64,000 bases of DNA from Spisula solida (lineage: Eukaryota > Mollusca > Bivalvia > Venerida > Mactridae). Below the pieces are notes generated by a model that saw only the letters and a program-made list of their open reading frames with translations, had not been told where the DNA came from and did no database searches. Location of the stretch: the NCBI GenBank assembly GCA_947247005.1, contig OX365948.1:8122001-8186000 (forward strand), given 5' to 3'. Positions within the stretch are counted from its first letter, which is position 1. Every line of letters starts with the position of its first letter. Both the position numbers and the translations under genes were made by a program. Shown here piece after piece: positions 1-11,546 of this stretch.

Positions 1-1425
1 TGCACGTGTAGGCCTACGTGTAGGTAGCTCATTCCTCCTTAAACAAATGTTGAAATATTTTAAATGAATTGGTCCATACCGAAACCAATATAATAGTTGT
101 TACTTGTAAACCCATTCAATAAAGCAATGCAAACATAATTATATTACTTATTTATAATACTTTAGACGCTATTGCGTTAGTTTAAGTTTATGTGTCATTT
201 TACCCCCACCCACTCTAAGCAAACGTGTGCCCTTAAATCAATGAGAAGGTAAGTGACCAGTTAACATATCAATAGATTAGTATCTCACCATTAGATTAGA
301 ATCTTTAAGGCTTTCAAATAGCAAAAATGACGACATTATAACAAATATATTGTTCATACACGTCGAATTTTTATAAAAAATATTGCTAATTTTAGGTGTT
401 CTTATCAATATTCATGAGTATACAAATGCATAAATTTGTAAAAAGTTATTTTTATTGATAGCCCAGTGCATTAGCTTCATTTTGATACCATTTGTATAAA
501 TTTTGACCAAAAACTGACAGAGATATAATGATATTTTTAGTTAGATATATAAAAAATGCACTCATTTGACCTTTGACCTTATTTTGAGAAAACGATGCAA
601 AATCACGGATGGCATCCGGCCGTTTCAGATAACACACATATCAAAGATAACATTTAGCATGGATGCCACATTCTACTCTCCGATGCCATGGCCCGTCATG
701 TTTTCTCCGTATGGACTCCCGACTACTACGCCTAATATTTCCAAGAGCCCGCCATGTAAGGGCAAATTCAAAATGACGTCCATCGTCTGTGTACATGTTG
801 AAAAACGGGCGATTACTATATATAAACATGTTGATATATAATCTTTCTTGATGGAATGCATTTGGAAAGAGATAAAGTATCAAGGTAGGTTGGTTTTATT
901 TAATATTGTAGCACAATTTGACAGTAAATCGCTAGAAAACTCTTGTTAAAGTCCGCCATTTATAGAAGGGCCAGGATACCGGTATTAAATATCCATTTAC
1001 TGACGTATAAGCTAATCATACAATGTTCGTGATTGCTAGACTGTTAGTAACCGATCCATTTACGGCGGTCGTAACGTCACCATGTTAATGCATGTTAATA
1101 CAAAATGTACATCCTATTTGACATATGAAAGTAAAACTTTGTAGCTGGTCATTTAAATTTTTCTTGGTCATTTTTGTATTGGTCATTTTCGAGTATCAGG
1201 TTTATCATATTTGTGTGTTCCTTTTTGTCCGATTGTTTATCATCGATTTGTAATGGTTGATAACTTGATACATTTTGTATCTTTCTATAAAACCATCGGG
1301 ATGAATTCATATAGGTAGGTCAAGATAATAACTATTTTATTAGAAATTTGCGTTCAGAATGACAATGTTCGATCAAAATTAATATAAGTAATGCATTTAT
1401 ACTTGCATGGTTTGTATACTTGAAG
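1..1425. other. No gene recognised upstream of first visible receptor exon
   Basis: AT-rich sequence in which I see no convincing exon. The receptor gene that starts to be readable at 1426 needs at least one more 5' exon (signal peptide), because the exon at 1426 begins in mid-codon. I could not pick that exon out here; it may lie here or left of the window. The short open frames around 566-883 overlap on both strands and show no domain. Confidence 0.5.
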
Positions 1426-1567
1426 CGGCACAACTTATAAACGGTACATTGCCGAATGTTGGTATTGTGGAAGTCGGACTGCTAGGAAAACGACAAATGG
1501 TTTGTGGAGCTTCTACTTTCTACACGGAAGAAGCTAATGTCACATGTAATGCGTTAGGATATCGCAG
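1426..1567 (+). CDS. Receptor exon: first half of SRCR domain 1
   Basis: Reads AQLINGTLPNVGIVEV, then MVCGAS and VTCNALGYR, the typical first half of an SRCR domain (L-x-N-G, VEV, VC, CxxLGY). Donor CAG|GTAAGA at 1568. The acceptor (TTGAAG at 1425) has a weak pyrimidine tract, so the exact 5' border is less certain. Confidence 0.7.
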
Positions 1568-4500
1568 GTAAGACTAATTAAAATAATCACAATACCCAGG
1601 CATAAAATGCAAGGAATGTGCTTCGTAGTTAGCGCCCATACGTAGGTCTTTGAGCAACGGACTGTGGCTTGTGTGGCGACCAATTTCTATTCATTGGATT
1701 TGCATAAAATTAGAATAATGAACATGTTATTGCACAGTGTACATCTTATCAGAAATAATAAATTCTCCCCGCGATTTCTATATCGTTTCAGTATATATGA
1801 GGGGTGTCCACATTGTCATCTAAGCCCATAAAAATATATCATTGGTAGATTTTGATAAAACATATCTTTTAACCCCCAATGAAGTATTCACCCCCAACAG
1901 ACATGCGAAGTTTCAGTCGGTGATCCCTTTTAAAATGCGATTTTATTATCATTCTGCGTTATAGTGGACAAAAGCCAAACTGAGGTCTTTGCGTACTTGA
2001 TATTTTCCCATATATTTATCTTTGGAGTTTTTGAAACAGATAAATGTCACAATGTCCACTGGATTTGGAGAGTCGAGAACTCACGAACCTTTTCACCTTT
2101 TAGAAAGTTGCGTTTAATGGTCGCTGAGTGTCAAGGCACATTGCTCGGCAACAGCCTACATATCCGTGGTTAGTCTGCGGTTGTCAAAGTATTTCGTTAC
2201 TGTAAGAAAGAATTTACCTTTATAAACATGGGATTTACCAATTGTCCAATGTGTACATCAATTTGAATAGTAGGAACACGATTTATAAAGAGAGTGGCAT
2301 ACATTCTTACTTGTGCTCATGCTACGTTTTGCAATGCAAACGTTTGTAATGCAATTACGAGCCTATATTTTGTTATGGGTCGGTCGCATGGGTTACCAAA
2401 TTAACTTACATCTCGTTGATGGCCATTACATTGAAAAACGATCGTCTTTTGTATATAAAAAATGGTTTCAACTATGTAATGTACATCCTATGTTTTGTGA
2501 ATTCTTCATCAGTAACCAAAAAGTACTTGATACTAGTAATAATTTCTGAGAATGTTGTGGAATTTGGACGGGGTGCATGTCCAAATGAAGTTTGAAACTG
2601 GTGTAATCCATTTGGAAATGCGCCTCATGCACACTATCCAAATTTTCCTAACCATTTTAACATTCGTGTACACGAGTAGACACTAGACAGTGTTCATCGA
2701 CCTATTGGTACAGCTACACAGCCAGTCTTTTAAACTGTGAGGTGTCAATTTAAACTTAATACAAGCATCTTTGGTATGCAGTGGATTTTTAAAACGTTGG
2801 TACAAGGAACAAATAGCCCCACGTGCATCCCGATTTAAACACCCCTCGTAAAGTGATATATTTATTCGTCACGTCTGAATGTTCAGTATTCAGTATGTTG
2901 CAGCTTAAATACTAGTTTTTATGCGAGAACAATCATCTCATATGCTATGGTTTATTACATGAACAGTGTAGGAAGTGTATCAACAGTGGAACTATCCCCT
3001 GACAATACTGGCTTTGTGTTCAGTGGATCTATCCAGTGTAACGGTACAGAACTGTCGTTAGAAACGTGTGCCATCGTTGAAGAGGAACGTGATTGTCCTG
3101 ATTCGACCGTTATCTACATTGAATGTTTAGGTAATAGATTCAACATCATGATTTCTTCCATAATTATATTGATTGCATCGGCGTAGCACAATTTAATTAT
3201 ATCGGATCATTTTTTTGAAAATAGTCTTTTTATCTACGTTCAGGGAAAGCTACCTGCAAACATGATTAAAAATCACAGGGTTTTATAGCTATAATCCTTC
3301 GTTGTACGCTTCGTTTGCCGCAATCAATAAATATCCGTTTTTTCCGTTATCAGTACGAAATATGAACGGATGCACGGGATTTACTATTCACATTCATTTG
3401 TTTGCCTCTGTCCGCCATTTTGTTTAATAACACAAATACCCGCACACCACCTCCGGATATGGTTAGCCAAACTTGGCATATGTGTCAAATATGCTTTTTT
3501 AAACATAACGTTCAACGAATAACAGGTGCGTACCAGGTACGAAACGTACGTCACGTATTGTTTCCTTGAACGCAAGGCAGGTGCGAAACTTGCGTCACGT
3601 AATGTTTCCTTGAACGCAAGGCTGATGTCGTCGCTGACAAGCTCGATGTCGTAAAAGTCAAAGTGACGTCACATTGATCTCAGAAGGGGGCAATAAATAA
3701 ATGTCACTTTAAAAAGTCGATCTATCTTGCACTGTCTGACTGTTGCATTAGGACTCCAATGATAATACATGTATGTATGTTTTTTTTATATATACATGTT
3801 TTAACTGTCATAGTATTTTGTTTTTTAGGTGGTCCAATTGACATAGTACCGATCGGATATAACTCTAATGAAGGTATATTTACCATGTATAACTGGTATA
3901 AACTATGGACTGTTGGTCAGCAGTTTTCACCTACCACGGCAAAGACATTGTGTTTTCTACTGGGTCATGGGTGAGTAAGATTAAGTTATTTTAATTCTTT
4001 TCTGTATTATTTACTTACACTTCCTAAGATTCTATTTAACATTTATTAATGTAAATCAATATGCTTAATAAGATTCAAAAAGGGTTACTCATTGTTTCAG
4101 CTAACTTTCGACAAATTCAAGAAGCATATAAACAACTGTTACTTGTGTTTTATTTTTCATGAATTTAAAACTGAATTGAGTACCCAAGCTGCTTACAACA
4201 CTGACAACTAGTACCAAAAACCAAACGTAACCATTCATTATAAAATTATAATGTACATGTATTTGTGTAGGTACGAAGGATCATCACAACGTTTTGCTCA
4301 ATTACCCGATAATGTTTCATTACCTGAGTACACGACATTAGCAGGACTCAGTTGTCATGGAAACGAAACTGACATAGCACAATGTCAAAGAGACATTTTC
4401 TACCCTTGTGGACGTTGCCCAATTGGACCTCCATCCGGATTCGCTCTGTTGTATTGCAATGGTAAAACTATCTCTTTATTTGATAATGAATTTTATCCGA

Positions 4501-7500
4501 ATCTATATTAAATGGCGTTTAAAAATGCTAAGGTCACATTTGCTCTACGAGCTCCTTACGAGCTCCGTACAAGTTGATTTGGCAAACTCGCACGGCGTCC
4601 GAGCCCGTACGGACACCGATGACTCGTACGAGTACCGTACGGATTTTTTTAACTCGTACGAGCATCGTACGGATGTCGTTCGAGTGCATCTCTATATATC
4701 GTTCGTGGTCCGTACGAGCTGTGACCAGACGCTAAGAACATACAAACAACCGTTAGGATTTCAAAAATTGTGAACTCGTAAGAGTTGATAAATTCGTACG
4801 GATATCGTACGAGCGTTGTGACCGTAGCATAAGGCATCACGTGTAACTAAATATCCTGCTATTAAGACTGTTCGGATTGATGCAGAAAACATGGGGACTT
4901 GAATAAATTATTTACGTAAATGTAATGAGTAAATCCGGATTGCATGTACATGTTTTTATACGGTACATTTATATTTATTTTTGTTTTCACCAGAATGTCC
5001 ACCAGGTTACTTTGGTAGCCATTGCACAGAGTGTAATTGTAACAATAGAAGTACTGTTCCATGTGATATACACACTGGTGAATGTACGTGTATGGATGGA
5101 TGGTCGGGTAGATCATGTGAGATGGATATTGGCGAATGTGAAACAACTATAGTAGCATGTCCTAACAACTCAGATTGTACTAATACACCTGGCTCCTATG
5201 TGTGTGTCTGCAGATCGGGATACACACTGATTGATGGGGATTGTAGTGTTTTAGAAGTTGGTAAATATTTTTGTGTATTTAAAGAATGTCCATTGTCATA
5301 AATCAGTGTCGCACACCTAACAACTAAATGATTCAAAGCAATGCGACTAAATAATAGTTAGACGTTAAAATACATAGCACATTATTTCTCCCAGCAAACT
5401 ATAATTGTTGTCATGCAACAATAGAATGGGCACTTACTAGTCTAATATACTAGTAGTTCAACTCAGGTCTGTATAAGTGCTCACAAAGCTTCAGATTCCA
5501 TCATATTAGAACAGCAACCACCCTTTGAAATTCCCCGGGTCGACATACACCGCAAACATCAGCCAATCGCTCAATACAACACACCGAAAATATAGTTTTT
5601 CACCATGAACATCATGGTGAACAAGACTGCGTTCAATAAACGCTTATGCCCTCGTGGAAGCCTTGTCCATAAAAACGTCAATCAGGGGGCCATAATTCTG
5701 TTAAAATGTTAAATATGGTTACATGGATTTGTCAGTTTAAGGGGCTTATTTGACGCTTAATAAGTCTAAGTCCAAAATTAGGTCAATGTGAAGGTCAAAA
5801 TGAGGTAAGGTGGTATAGGCGTGTGGAGAGTATTCATATACAACATCCAGGCAAGTATTAAAGCTTTGTAGAAAGCCATAATGATGCTAGAAGAAACGGT
5901 CAATTTGGGTTAACCAAGCAAGAATTTGGCCCTTCAATAAGTCTAAGTCCAAAATTAGGTCAAGGTGAAGGTCAAAATGGGGTTATGTGATACAGGCGTG
6001 TGGAGAGTGTTCATGTACAACATCAGAATGTGAATGGTAAAACCCGTTCATCGGTAGATATTTCGAACTGAGAACGAAAAATATTGGATATCTTCCAAGG
6101 GGCATAACTGTGTGAATTATCGGCGAACCGGAACGTGTCGATGATATGCGCATCTCCACTTGGTAGTGAAGCTATTCATGAAGTTTCGTTAAAATCTTAG
6201 CAGTGGTTCTTGAGAAATATTGCGGACAAGAATTTAGTATATAGTTATAGTGCGATCTTCCAAGGGGCATAACTGTGTGAATAATCAGCGAACCCAAACG
6301 TGCTGACGATATGCGCATCTCCACTTGGTAGTGAAGCTATCCATGAAGTTTTGTTAAAATCAGAGCAGTGGTTCTTGAGCAATAGCCCGGACAAGAATTT
6401 AGTATATAGTTACAGTGCAAATCTTCCAAGGGGCATAACTGTGTGAATAATCAGCGAACCCGAACGTGCTGACGATATGCGCATCTCAACTTGGTAGTGA
6501 AGTTATCCATGAAGTTTTATTCAAATCACAGCAGTGGTTCTTGAGAAATAGCGCTGACAAGAATTTAGTATATAGTTATAGTGCAAATCTTCCAAGGGGC
6601 ATAACTGTGTGAATAATCAGCGAACCCAAACGTGCTGACGATATGCGCGTCTCAACTTGGTAGTGAAGCTATCCATGAAGTTTTATTTAAATCAAAGCAG
6701 TGGTTCTTGAGAAATAGCGCTGACAAGAATTTAGTATTATAGTTATAGTGCAAATCTTCCAAGGGGCATAACTGTGTGAATAATCAGCGAACCAGAACGC
6801 GCCGACGATATGCGCATCTCCACTTGGTAGTGAAGCTATCCATGAAGTTTTGTTAAAATCTGAGCAGTGGTTCTTGAGAAATAGCGCGGACAATAAATTA
6901 TAGTGCAAATCTTCAAAGGGGCATAACTGTGTAAATAATCAGCGAACCGGAACGTGCCGACGATATGCGCATCTCCACTTGGTAGTGAAGCTGTCCATGA
7001 AGTTTTGTTAAAATCTGAGCAGTGGTTCTTGAGAAATAGCGCGGACAATAAATTATAGTGCAAATCTTCAAAGGGGCATTACTGTGTAAATAATCAGCGA
7101 ACCGGAACGTGCCGACGATATGCGCAGCTCCACTTGGTAGTGAAGCTATCCATGAAGTTTTGTTAAAATCTGAGCAGTGGTTCTTGAGAAATAGCACGGA
7201 CAATAATTGGGACGGACGGACGAACGGACGGACGAACGGACGGACAGGTGAATCACTATATGCCTCCCGATCTATCGATACGGGGGCATAAAACCCCAAA
7301 AAAATGCAAGAATTCGTAAAAATTAAAAGAACCATGGAATGGTGATAATGTATGTTTAACGTTTCATGTTCGTAAACGTTTCCATATGAATACCTTTCAG
7401 AGGACACTGGACTGAGCTCCAACCTACTCGTCATCATATTATCATCAGTGATTGGTAGTCTAACAGTGATCTCTGTAATCGCCATATTCTGTCTCTGCAA

Positions 7501-9669
7501 GTACAGGATGAAAGGTCAGTCAAACTATGCATGTTGCAGATTACATTGTTTAAATATAGTATTCTGGAATATATTAATATTCGTGCTTATCAGACGTCAA
7601 ATCCGATTTTTGTTTTTACCAGTCTAACATTCTTACGGTGCAATAGCGAAAACAACAAAATTCAAGAGAGTTGATTTGTTCCTGGTAAATAGATTTCTAC
7701 AATTTAATTGACCATACGCCAAATGTGTAAGTACATGTGTGAACATCGAAAATTCAACTTACCAATGAAAGTCTTTCAATTTGGGTGAACATGTATAAAC
7801 ATTAGAAAACATTGCACATGTTTACCCAAACCAAATATATTGTGGATTCGCTTGACCACCTTCGACAAGAACCTTTGACAAACAAAAATATTGTAGTTGG
7901 AATCTTATCTACATAGGCATCTGGTTTGTTGACAGGAGTAACCTGGTCTAAGATTGTTAATATTGTGTGGAATAGTTACCTGCCTGTATTAATTAAACGA
8001 CATTGCTCTCTACACAAGAGAATGTAAACATTTGATCAGTATTCGAACGGTGTCTTATAAACGTGAGATTCCTTGTTGTTTAATCACTTAACCACTAAAT
8101 TACCTTGTTGTTACAGGGGAGAAAAACAAGCCGGATGCGGATGCGACAATTACCTATCGGTATTTATACGAACTTATGATTTTTTAACTTAATTATTCTT
8201 AAATTTTAGAAACATGAAAATATTTTAATTATATTGATGACACAGTGCCAATTATTCGTATTTCAACTGACCCCCTTGCCTTTATATTGATGACACAGTG
8301 CCAATTATTCGTATTTCAACTGATCCCCTTGCCTTTATATTGATGACATAGTGCCAATTATTCGTATTTCAACTGATCCCCTTGCCTTTATATTGATGAC
8401 ACAGTTCCAATTATTCGTATTTCAACAGATTCCCTTGCCTTTATATTGATGACACAGTGCCAATTATTCGTATTTCAACTGACCCCCTTGCCTTTATATT
8501 GATGACACAGTGCCAATTATTCGTATTTCAACTGATCCCCTTGCCTTTATATTGATGACACAGTGCCAATTATTCGTATTTCAACTGATCCCCTTGCCTT
8601 TATATTGATGACACAGTGCCAATTATTCGTATTTCAACTGATCCCCTTGCCTTTATATTGATGACACATTTCCAATTATTCGTATTTCAACAGATTCCCT
8701 TGCCTTTATATTGATGACACAGTGCCAATTATTCGTATTTCAACTGACCCCCTTGCCTTTATATTGATGACACAGTGCCAATTATTCGTATTTCAACTGA
8801 TCCCCTTGCCTTTATATTGATGACACAGTGCCAATTATTCGTATTTCAACTGATCCCCTTGCCTTTATATTGATGACACAGTGCCAATTATTCGTATTTC
8901 AACTGATCCCTTTGCCTTTACATGTATATTGATGACACAGTTCCAATTATTCGTATTTCAACAGATTCCCTTGCCTTTATATTGATGACACAGTGCCAAT
9001 TATTCGTATTTCAACAGATTCCCTTGCCTTTATATTGATGACACAGTGCCAATTATTCGTATTTCAACAGATTCCCTTACCTTCAGGCATCATGTTTTAA
9101 GCTTCTATGTAATCTCTGTCACATTCACCTCTGTGGCCAACATACTGATACAAGCATGTTACTGGTAATTCACATGATTCTTATACAATGGTATTAATAA
9201 TTGCAGACCCGAAAATGATAGTACTTTATCACCAACGAACACATCCGATGACTATACTGCGATTGATGACCGTTTTGTCCGTACTGGACAAGAATTATCT
9301 AATGCCGAATCTAGAAACGACCCTTACGACACAATAGATGGTACAACGCATGGAGTAATTAAAACCGTCAAAAAACCTACAGGTTCTGATTTGAATTTGA
9401 ACAACTCAGATCGGCCGAAAATGGCCCATACACATGGGTACGACTATACATATCCACGTGTGCTATCTACTGACGAAAAAGGGTATCTGATCATGGGCGA
9501 TGCCTGTCCGCGTGTCGTACCTACAGAAGATGACGGTTACCTCAAGGCTGTTGGTAAAATACAAACAGAAGAAAGAAATAAAGCTCATGAAAACGATACT
9601 AACAACGACTATCGACCACTTCAAAATCGGAATCAATCGGAACACGAGTATGAACACATGAAACACTGA
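1426..9669 (+). CDS. SRCR-EGF type I transmembrane receptor, 5' partial, 8 exons
   Basis: Exons 1426-1567, 2967-3130, 3829-3970, 4271-4461, 4994-5260, 7401-7514, 8117-8159 and 9207-9669 all have AG/GT borders and join in phase to 507 residues plus a TGA stop. Order of domains: SRCR 1, a more divergent SRCR 2, laminin/MEGF-type EGF, calcium-binding EGF (DIGEC start), one transmembrane helix (LLVIILSSVIGSLTVISVI) followed by a basic KYRMK stop-transfer, and a cytoplasmic tail of about 170 residues. The tail has many tyrosine motifs (YTAI, YDTI, YPRV, YRPL, YEHM). SRCR-EGF proteins are usually scavenger or pattern-recognition receptors, and the tail suggests phosphotyrosine signalling; both roles are inference. 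The signal-peptide exon is missing, so the protein is 5' partial here. Introns 1 (1568-2966) and 2 (3131-3828) contain little I recognise; introns 4, 5 and 7 hold repeats listed separately. Confidence 0.8.
2967..3130 (+). CDS. Receptor exon: second half of SRCR domain 1
   Basis: Contains IQCNGTELSLETC and a closing IYIEC, the hallmark C-x-G-x-E-x-S-L-x-x-C pattern of the second half of SRCR. Phase matches the preceding exon when the acceptor is AACAG|T at 2966. Donor GTAATA at 3131. Confidence 0.75.
3505..3640. repeat. Fragment of small MITE-like repeat
   Basis: Two near-identical direct segments, each ending GCGTCACGTA..TTTCCTTGAACGCAAGG (3578-3622) or its close copy (3545-3582), with the palindromic GTACCAGGTACGAAACGTAC in front. 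The same words recur in the complete element at 45546-45694, so this is probably a partial or rearranged copy of it within receptor intron 2. Confidence 0.5.
3829..3970 (+). CDS. Receptor exon: first half of SRCR domain 2 (divergent)
   Basis: Acceptor TTTTTTAG|G, donor GTGAGT at 3971. Encodes PIDIVPIGYNSNEG... and AKTLCFLLGHG, which lines up with the first half of an SRCR domain, although the VEV strand and first cysteine are not conserved. Confidence 0.7.
4271..4461 (+). CDS. Receptor exon: second half of SRCR domain 2
   Basis: Reads YEGSSQRFAQL, then GLSCHGNETDIAQC, then ALLYCN. The CxGxExxxxxC motif and the closing cysteine identify the second half of SRCR 2. Acceptor GTGTAG, donor GTAAAA at 4462. 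Confidence 0.8.
4525..4830. mobile_element. MITE with inverted ends and many CGTACGAG words
   Basis: The left end ATGCTAAGGTCACATTTGC and the reverse complement of the right end, ATGCTACGGTCACAACGC, form inverted repeats about 24 bp long. The interior is rich in CGTACGAG and its variants, and a second inner copy of the end motif lies near 4715-4737. About 306 bp, no coding capacity, inside receptor intron 4. Confidence 0.6.
4994..5260 (+). CDS. Receptor exon: laminin-type EGF plus calcium-binding EGF
   Basis: A cysteine-rich exon. ECPPGYFGSHC through GWSGRSC is a MEGF/laminin-type EGF module. DIGEC...NTPGSYVCVC...DGDC is a calcium-binding EGF with the D-I-x-E-C start and the NTPGSY core. Acceptor CACCAG, donor GTAAAT at 5261. 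Confidence 0.85.
6085..7205. repeat. ~160-bp tandem array inside the pearl-like element
   Basis: About seven units, each opening with CTTCCAAGGGGCATAACTGTG (or CTTCAAAGG in the last two) near 6094, 6253, 6422, 6586, 6757, 6911 and 7068. Each contains the phrases CGATATGCGCATCTCCACTT and AGCAGTGGTTCTTGAG. The two last units are the most alike, suggesting recent expansion at that end. The long minus-strand open frames here are products of the repeat, not genes. Confidence 0.85.
7207..7246. repeat. GACG/GAACGG microsatellite
   Basis: Short run of GGACGGACGAACGGACGGAC-type units at the right edge of the pearl-like element, as expected for that family. Confidence 0.85.
7294..7400. other. Intron remainder
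   Basis: Ordinary intron sequence leading to the acceptor at 7400. The following intron (7515-8116) also shows nothing beyond AT-rich sequence. Confidence 0.5.
7401..7514 (+). CDS. Receptor exon: transmembrane helix
   Basis: Encodes a short linker (EDTGLSSN), a ~24-residue hydrophobic helix ending IAIFCLC, then KYRMK, typical of a type I stop-transfer. Acceptor CTTTCAG, donor GTCAGT at 7515. Confidence 0.8.
8117..8159 (+). CDS. Receptor exon: short juxtamembrane exon
   Basis: A 43-nt exon encoding GEKNKPDADATITY in frame with both neighbours, with acceptor TTACAG and donor GTATTT. Its small size makes it easy to miss, but removing it would break the phase. Confidence 0.7.
8229..9083. repeat. 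55-bp minisatellite, about 15 copies
   Basis: Unit begins ATATTGATGACACAGTGCCA and continues through TTCGTATTTCAACTGATCCC to CTTGCCTTT. Two main unit types occur (CTGACCCCC / CTGATCCCC, and the ACAGTTCCAA..CAGATTCCC type), mixed so that runs of units are themselves duplicated. Lies in receptor intron 7, just before the tail exon. Confidence 0.95.
9207..9669 (+). CDS. Receptor last exon: tyrosine-rich cytoplasmic tail
   Basis: 154 codons including the TGA stop. Acidic and polar, with candidate phosphotyrosine sites DYTAI (Tyr codon at 9253), PYDTI (9325), YPRV, two GYL sites, YRPL and a terminal YEHM (YxxM, the type bound by PI3-kinase p85). The YTAI and YDTI tyrosines are 24 residues apart, too far for a classical ITAM. 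The start codon of the internal open frame at 9391 is not a real start; the exon opens at 9207. Confidence 0.8.
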
Positions 9670-9775
9670 ACGAGCCGGCAGAGTCAGATGTCATGTTGTT
9701 GTAGTTGCCAGTGTTTTTTGGTTTTGCGATGGGCATTGTCTGCGACCTTAGTTTTGTATTTTATATAATTTACTT

Positions 9776-9870
9776 AAGAAATAAATATCTGTTCGCGTAT
9801 GTTGTCGGTGAATAAAACACGGGCATGTGTTCGAATGCGGAAAAAATAAATCACGAGTGCGTAAAATAAC
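9776..9870. mobile_element. Half copy of palindromic MITE (TTAAGAAATAAA family)
   Basis: Matches the left arm of the complete foldback element at 34514-34695: AAGAAATAAATATCTGTTCG, GTCGGTGAATAAAAC, then ATCACGAGTGCGTA. Only one arm is present. It overlaps the 3' UTR of the receptor gene. Confidence 0.65.
9780..9785 (+). promoter_or_regulatory. Candidate polyadenylation signal of the receptor gene
   Basis: AATAAA 110 bases after the stop codon. A second GAATAAAAC lies near 9811. Both fall within the MITE half described at 9776-9870. Confidence 0.55.
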
Positions 9871-11546
9871 TTTTGTCAGGCCACGGTTCGAATCTCACCA
9901 AAATATGTTTTACATTTTTCATTTTATATTTTTTAAATGCACATAACTTGCAAAATTCCGTGCAATACTAGTATACATTTGTATATGCTAAACTATATTT
10001 GTTACTGACGGCTAATCCATGTAATATAGGTTGCCAGTAAGCTCGGAATACACAAACGATCGAAATAAGTAAAAATGAAAAATATATTGACTCGACGGCT
10101 TTTTATGGATCAATTAAAAAAAAACATTTTAACTTTTAGTCTCTTTAAAAAAACATAAAATATTTTTTTTGAATGAGCAAATTGATGAATTCGAACCACC
10201 GAATGTGGGTTGGAGATTCTGAACTTTGCCGGCTGCAATAAACTGTAATTCGATAACAAACAAATATATGTAAGAATCATATCATTAAATAATGACCTCC
10301 GAACGTAACAAACCATGATCTACCCGCCAAAAGGTCATGGCTCAGGGTTCAAAATTGAACTACAGATTTAGTTATTTTTTTTCATTTTCTTGCGCCAATT
10401 CATCTCCTATCCAATTACTTATATTCTTTTTGTTTACTACCGTAGTAATTTATCTGGGGAATGATGCACTTTGTACTCTTTAGTTGAGTCCCAAAAGTGG
10501 AAATTGCCATAACAGCCCGAAGTTGGTTTATAAACAAAATAACGAAATGTAAACAACAAATGCATCCTTCATAGTCTAAGGGAAGCAACTCATGCAAATT
10601 GTGTATTTTGTCTCCCATACAATTTACTAAATGTGATATTTGGCATACTATTTCAACAGACAAACACTGAGTACATAAGGAAACGCACATGTTACATTTT
10701 CTCAATATGGTTACAAGTTAGCCTAAAGCTTTCTTCGAAGGTCACACAGAACAAAGATACTGTATCGTTTTGATTGTTAACACATTAAAGCTGTTTCGGT
10801 AGTCCTTTTCAAAACTTTACCTTTTCAGCCTACAGCCACAGTGCTATGAAACTCACTACCTGTAAGATTTTGAAAACTAACTTGGATTGTATTCAATTTA
10901 AAAACCAAATTGTGTTTGTTGATGACAAAACATGCAAACATGCTGCATGTAAATCTTAGACATGTTTTGTCCCGACATCACATCAAGCGCTTACTAGTCG
11001 GAAATTCATTATTGCATGCTTGTTTCATCTAATTTCAAGTTACTAATATTGCTTTTTAGTTTGTTACTTTGGTTGTCCTTTTATATTCAATATAAGCATT
11101 GTTTATGGGCATTGTGTGACGTGTGGTCCTTGTATCATTTAAAAATCACCGTGTTTTAGCTTGTATTAGTTAGTCTTCCGAGGATATAGTATCCTATTTG
11201 CTTTGCTTGTTTACATATATTGCTATTATGCTCCAGAATGTATAGCCACGCTTTAATAAGCCTACCTTATATTTAAACGTAAGCATGCTTTATTTTTAAA
11301 CATTGTTTAATATATACATTTTTTGTTAGTTCATGTATTTTATATATAAGTGCATACACGTATTACATAAATTGTTTTTGTACTTCTGTGATGTGGTGGA
11401 TGACAATCTCCCCTCCCGAACTGTGATATACACACTGTACTTTTATTTAAAAAACATTTCTACTCACCTTTCAAATACAAAGTTACCCATTGTCGTAATA
11501 CTTTGTACAATGTCCGAGGAAATGTGTTGCATACATGAGCTAGAAG
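9871..11546. other. Intergenic, nothing recognised
   Basis: AT-rich sequence. Weak tRNA-like B-box words (for example GGTTCGAATC near 9892) occur without a full tRNA fold or SINE body. No exon or repeat I can support. Confidence 0.4.

Larger units (their letters stand above)
5621..7293 (+). mobile_element. 'Pearl'-like element with tandem core (largest of three copies)
   Basis: Begins ACAAGACTGCGTTCAATAAA with a small hairpin (GCGTT/AACGC) and ends CCTCCCGATCTATCGATACGG followed by GGGGCATAAAA, an imperfect terminal palindrome. Between them are a unique left part, about seven tandem ~155-165-bp units, and a GACG/GAACGG microsatellite. This order (flank, ~160-bp tandem core, ACGG microsatellite, short right end) matches the bivalve 'pearl' / CvA family, which I know is discussed as related to non-autonomous Helitrons. 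Two further copies, in the opposite orientation, lie at 41712-42338 and 56324-56612. It sits in receptor intron 5. Confidence 0.7.

Noticed and set aside
6687..7500. Long minus-strand open frames, up to 195 codons
   Set aside because: They run through the ~160-bp tandem core and microsatellite of the pearl-like element and cross the receptor's transmembrane exon on the opposite strand.
9253..9336. Classical ITAM in the receptor tail
   Set aside because: The two YxxI tyrosines are 24 residues apart; a classical ITAM has roughly 10-13 residues between tyrosines.
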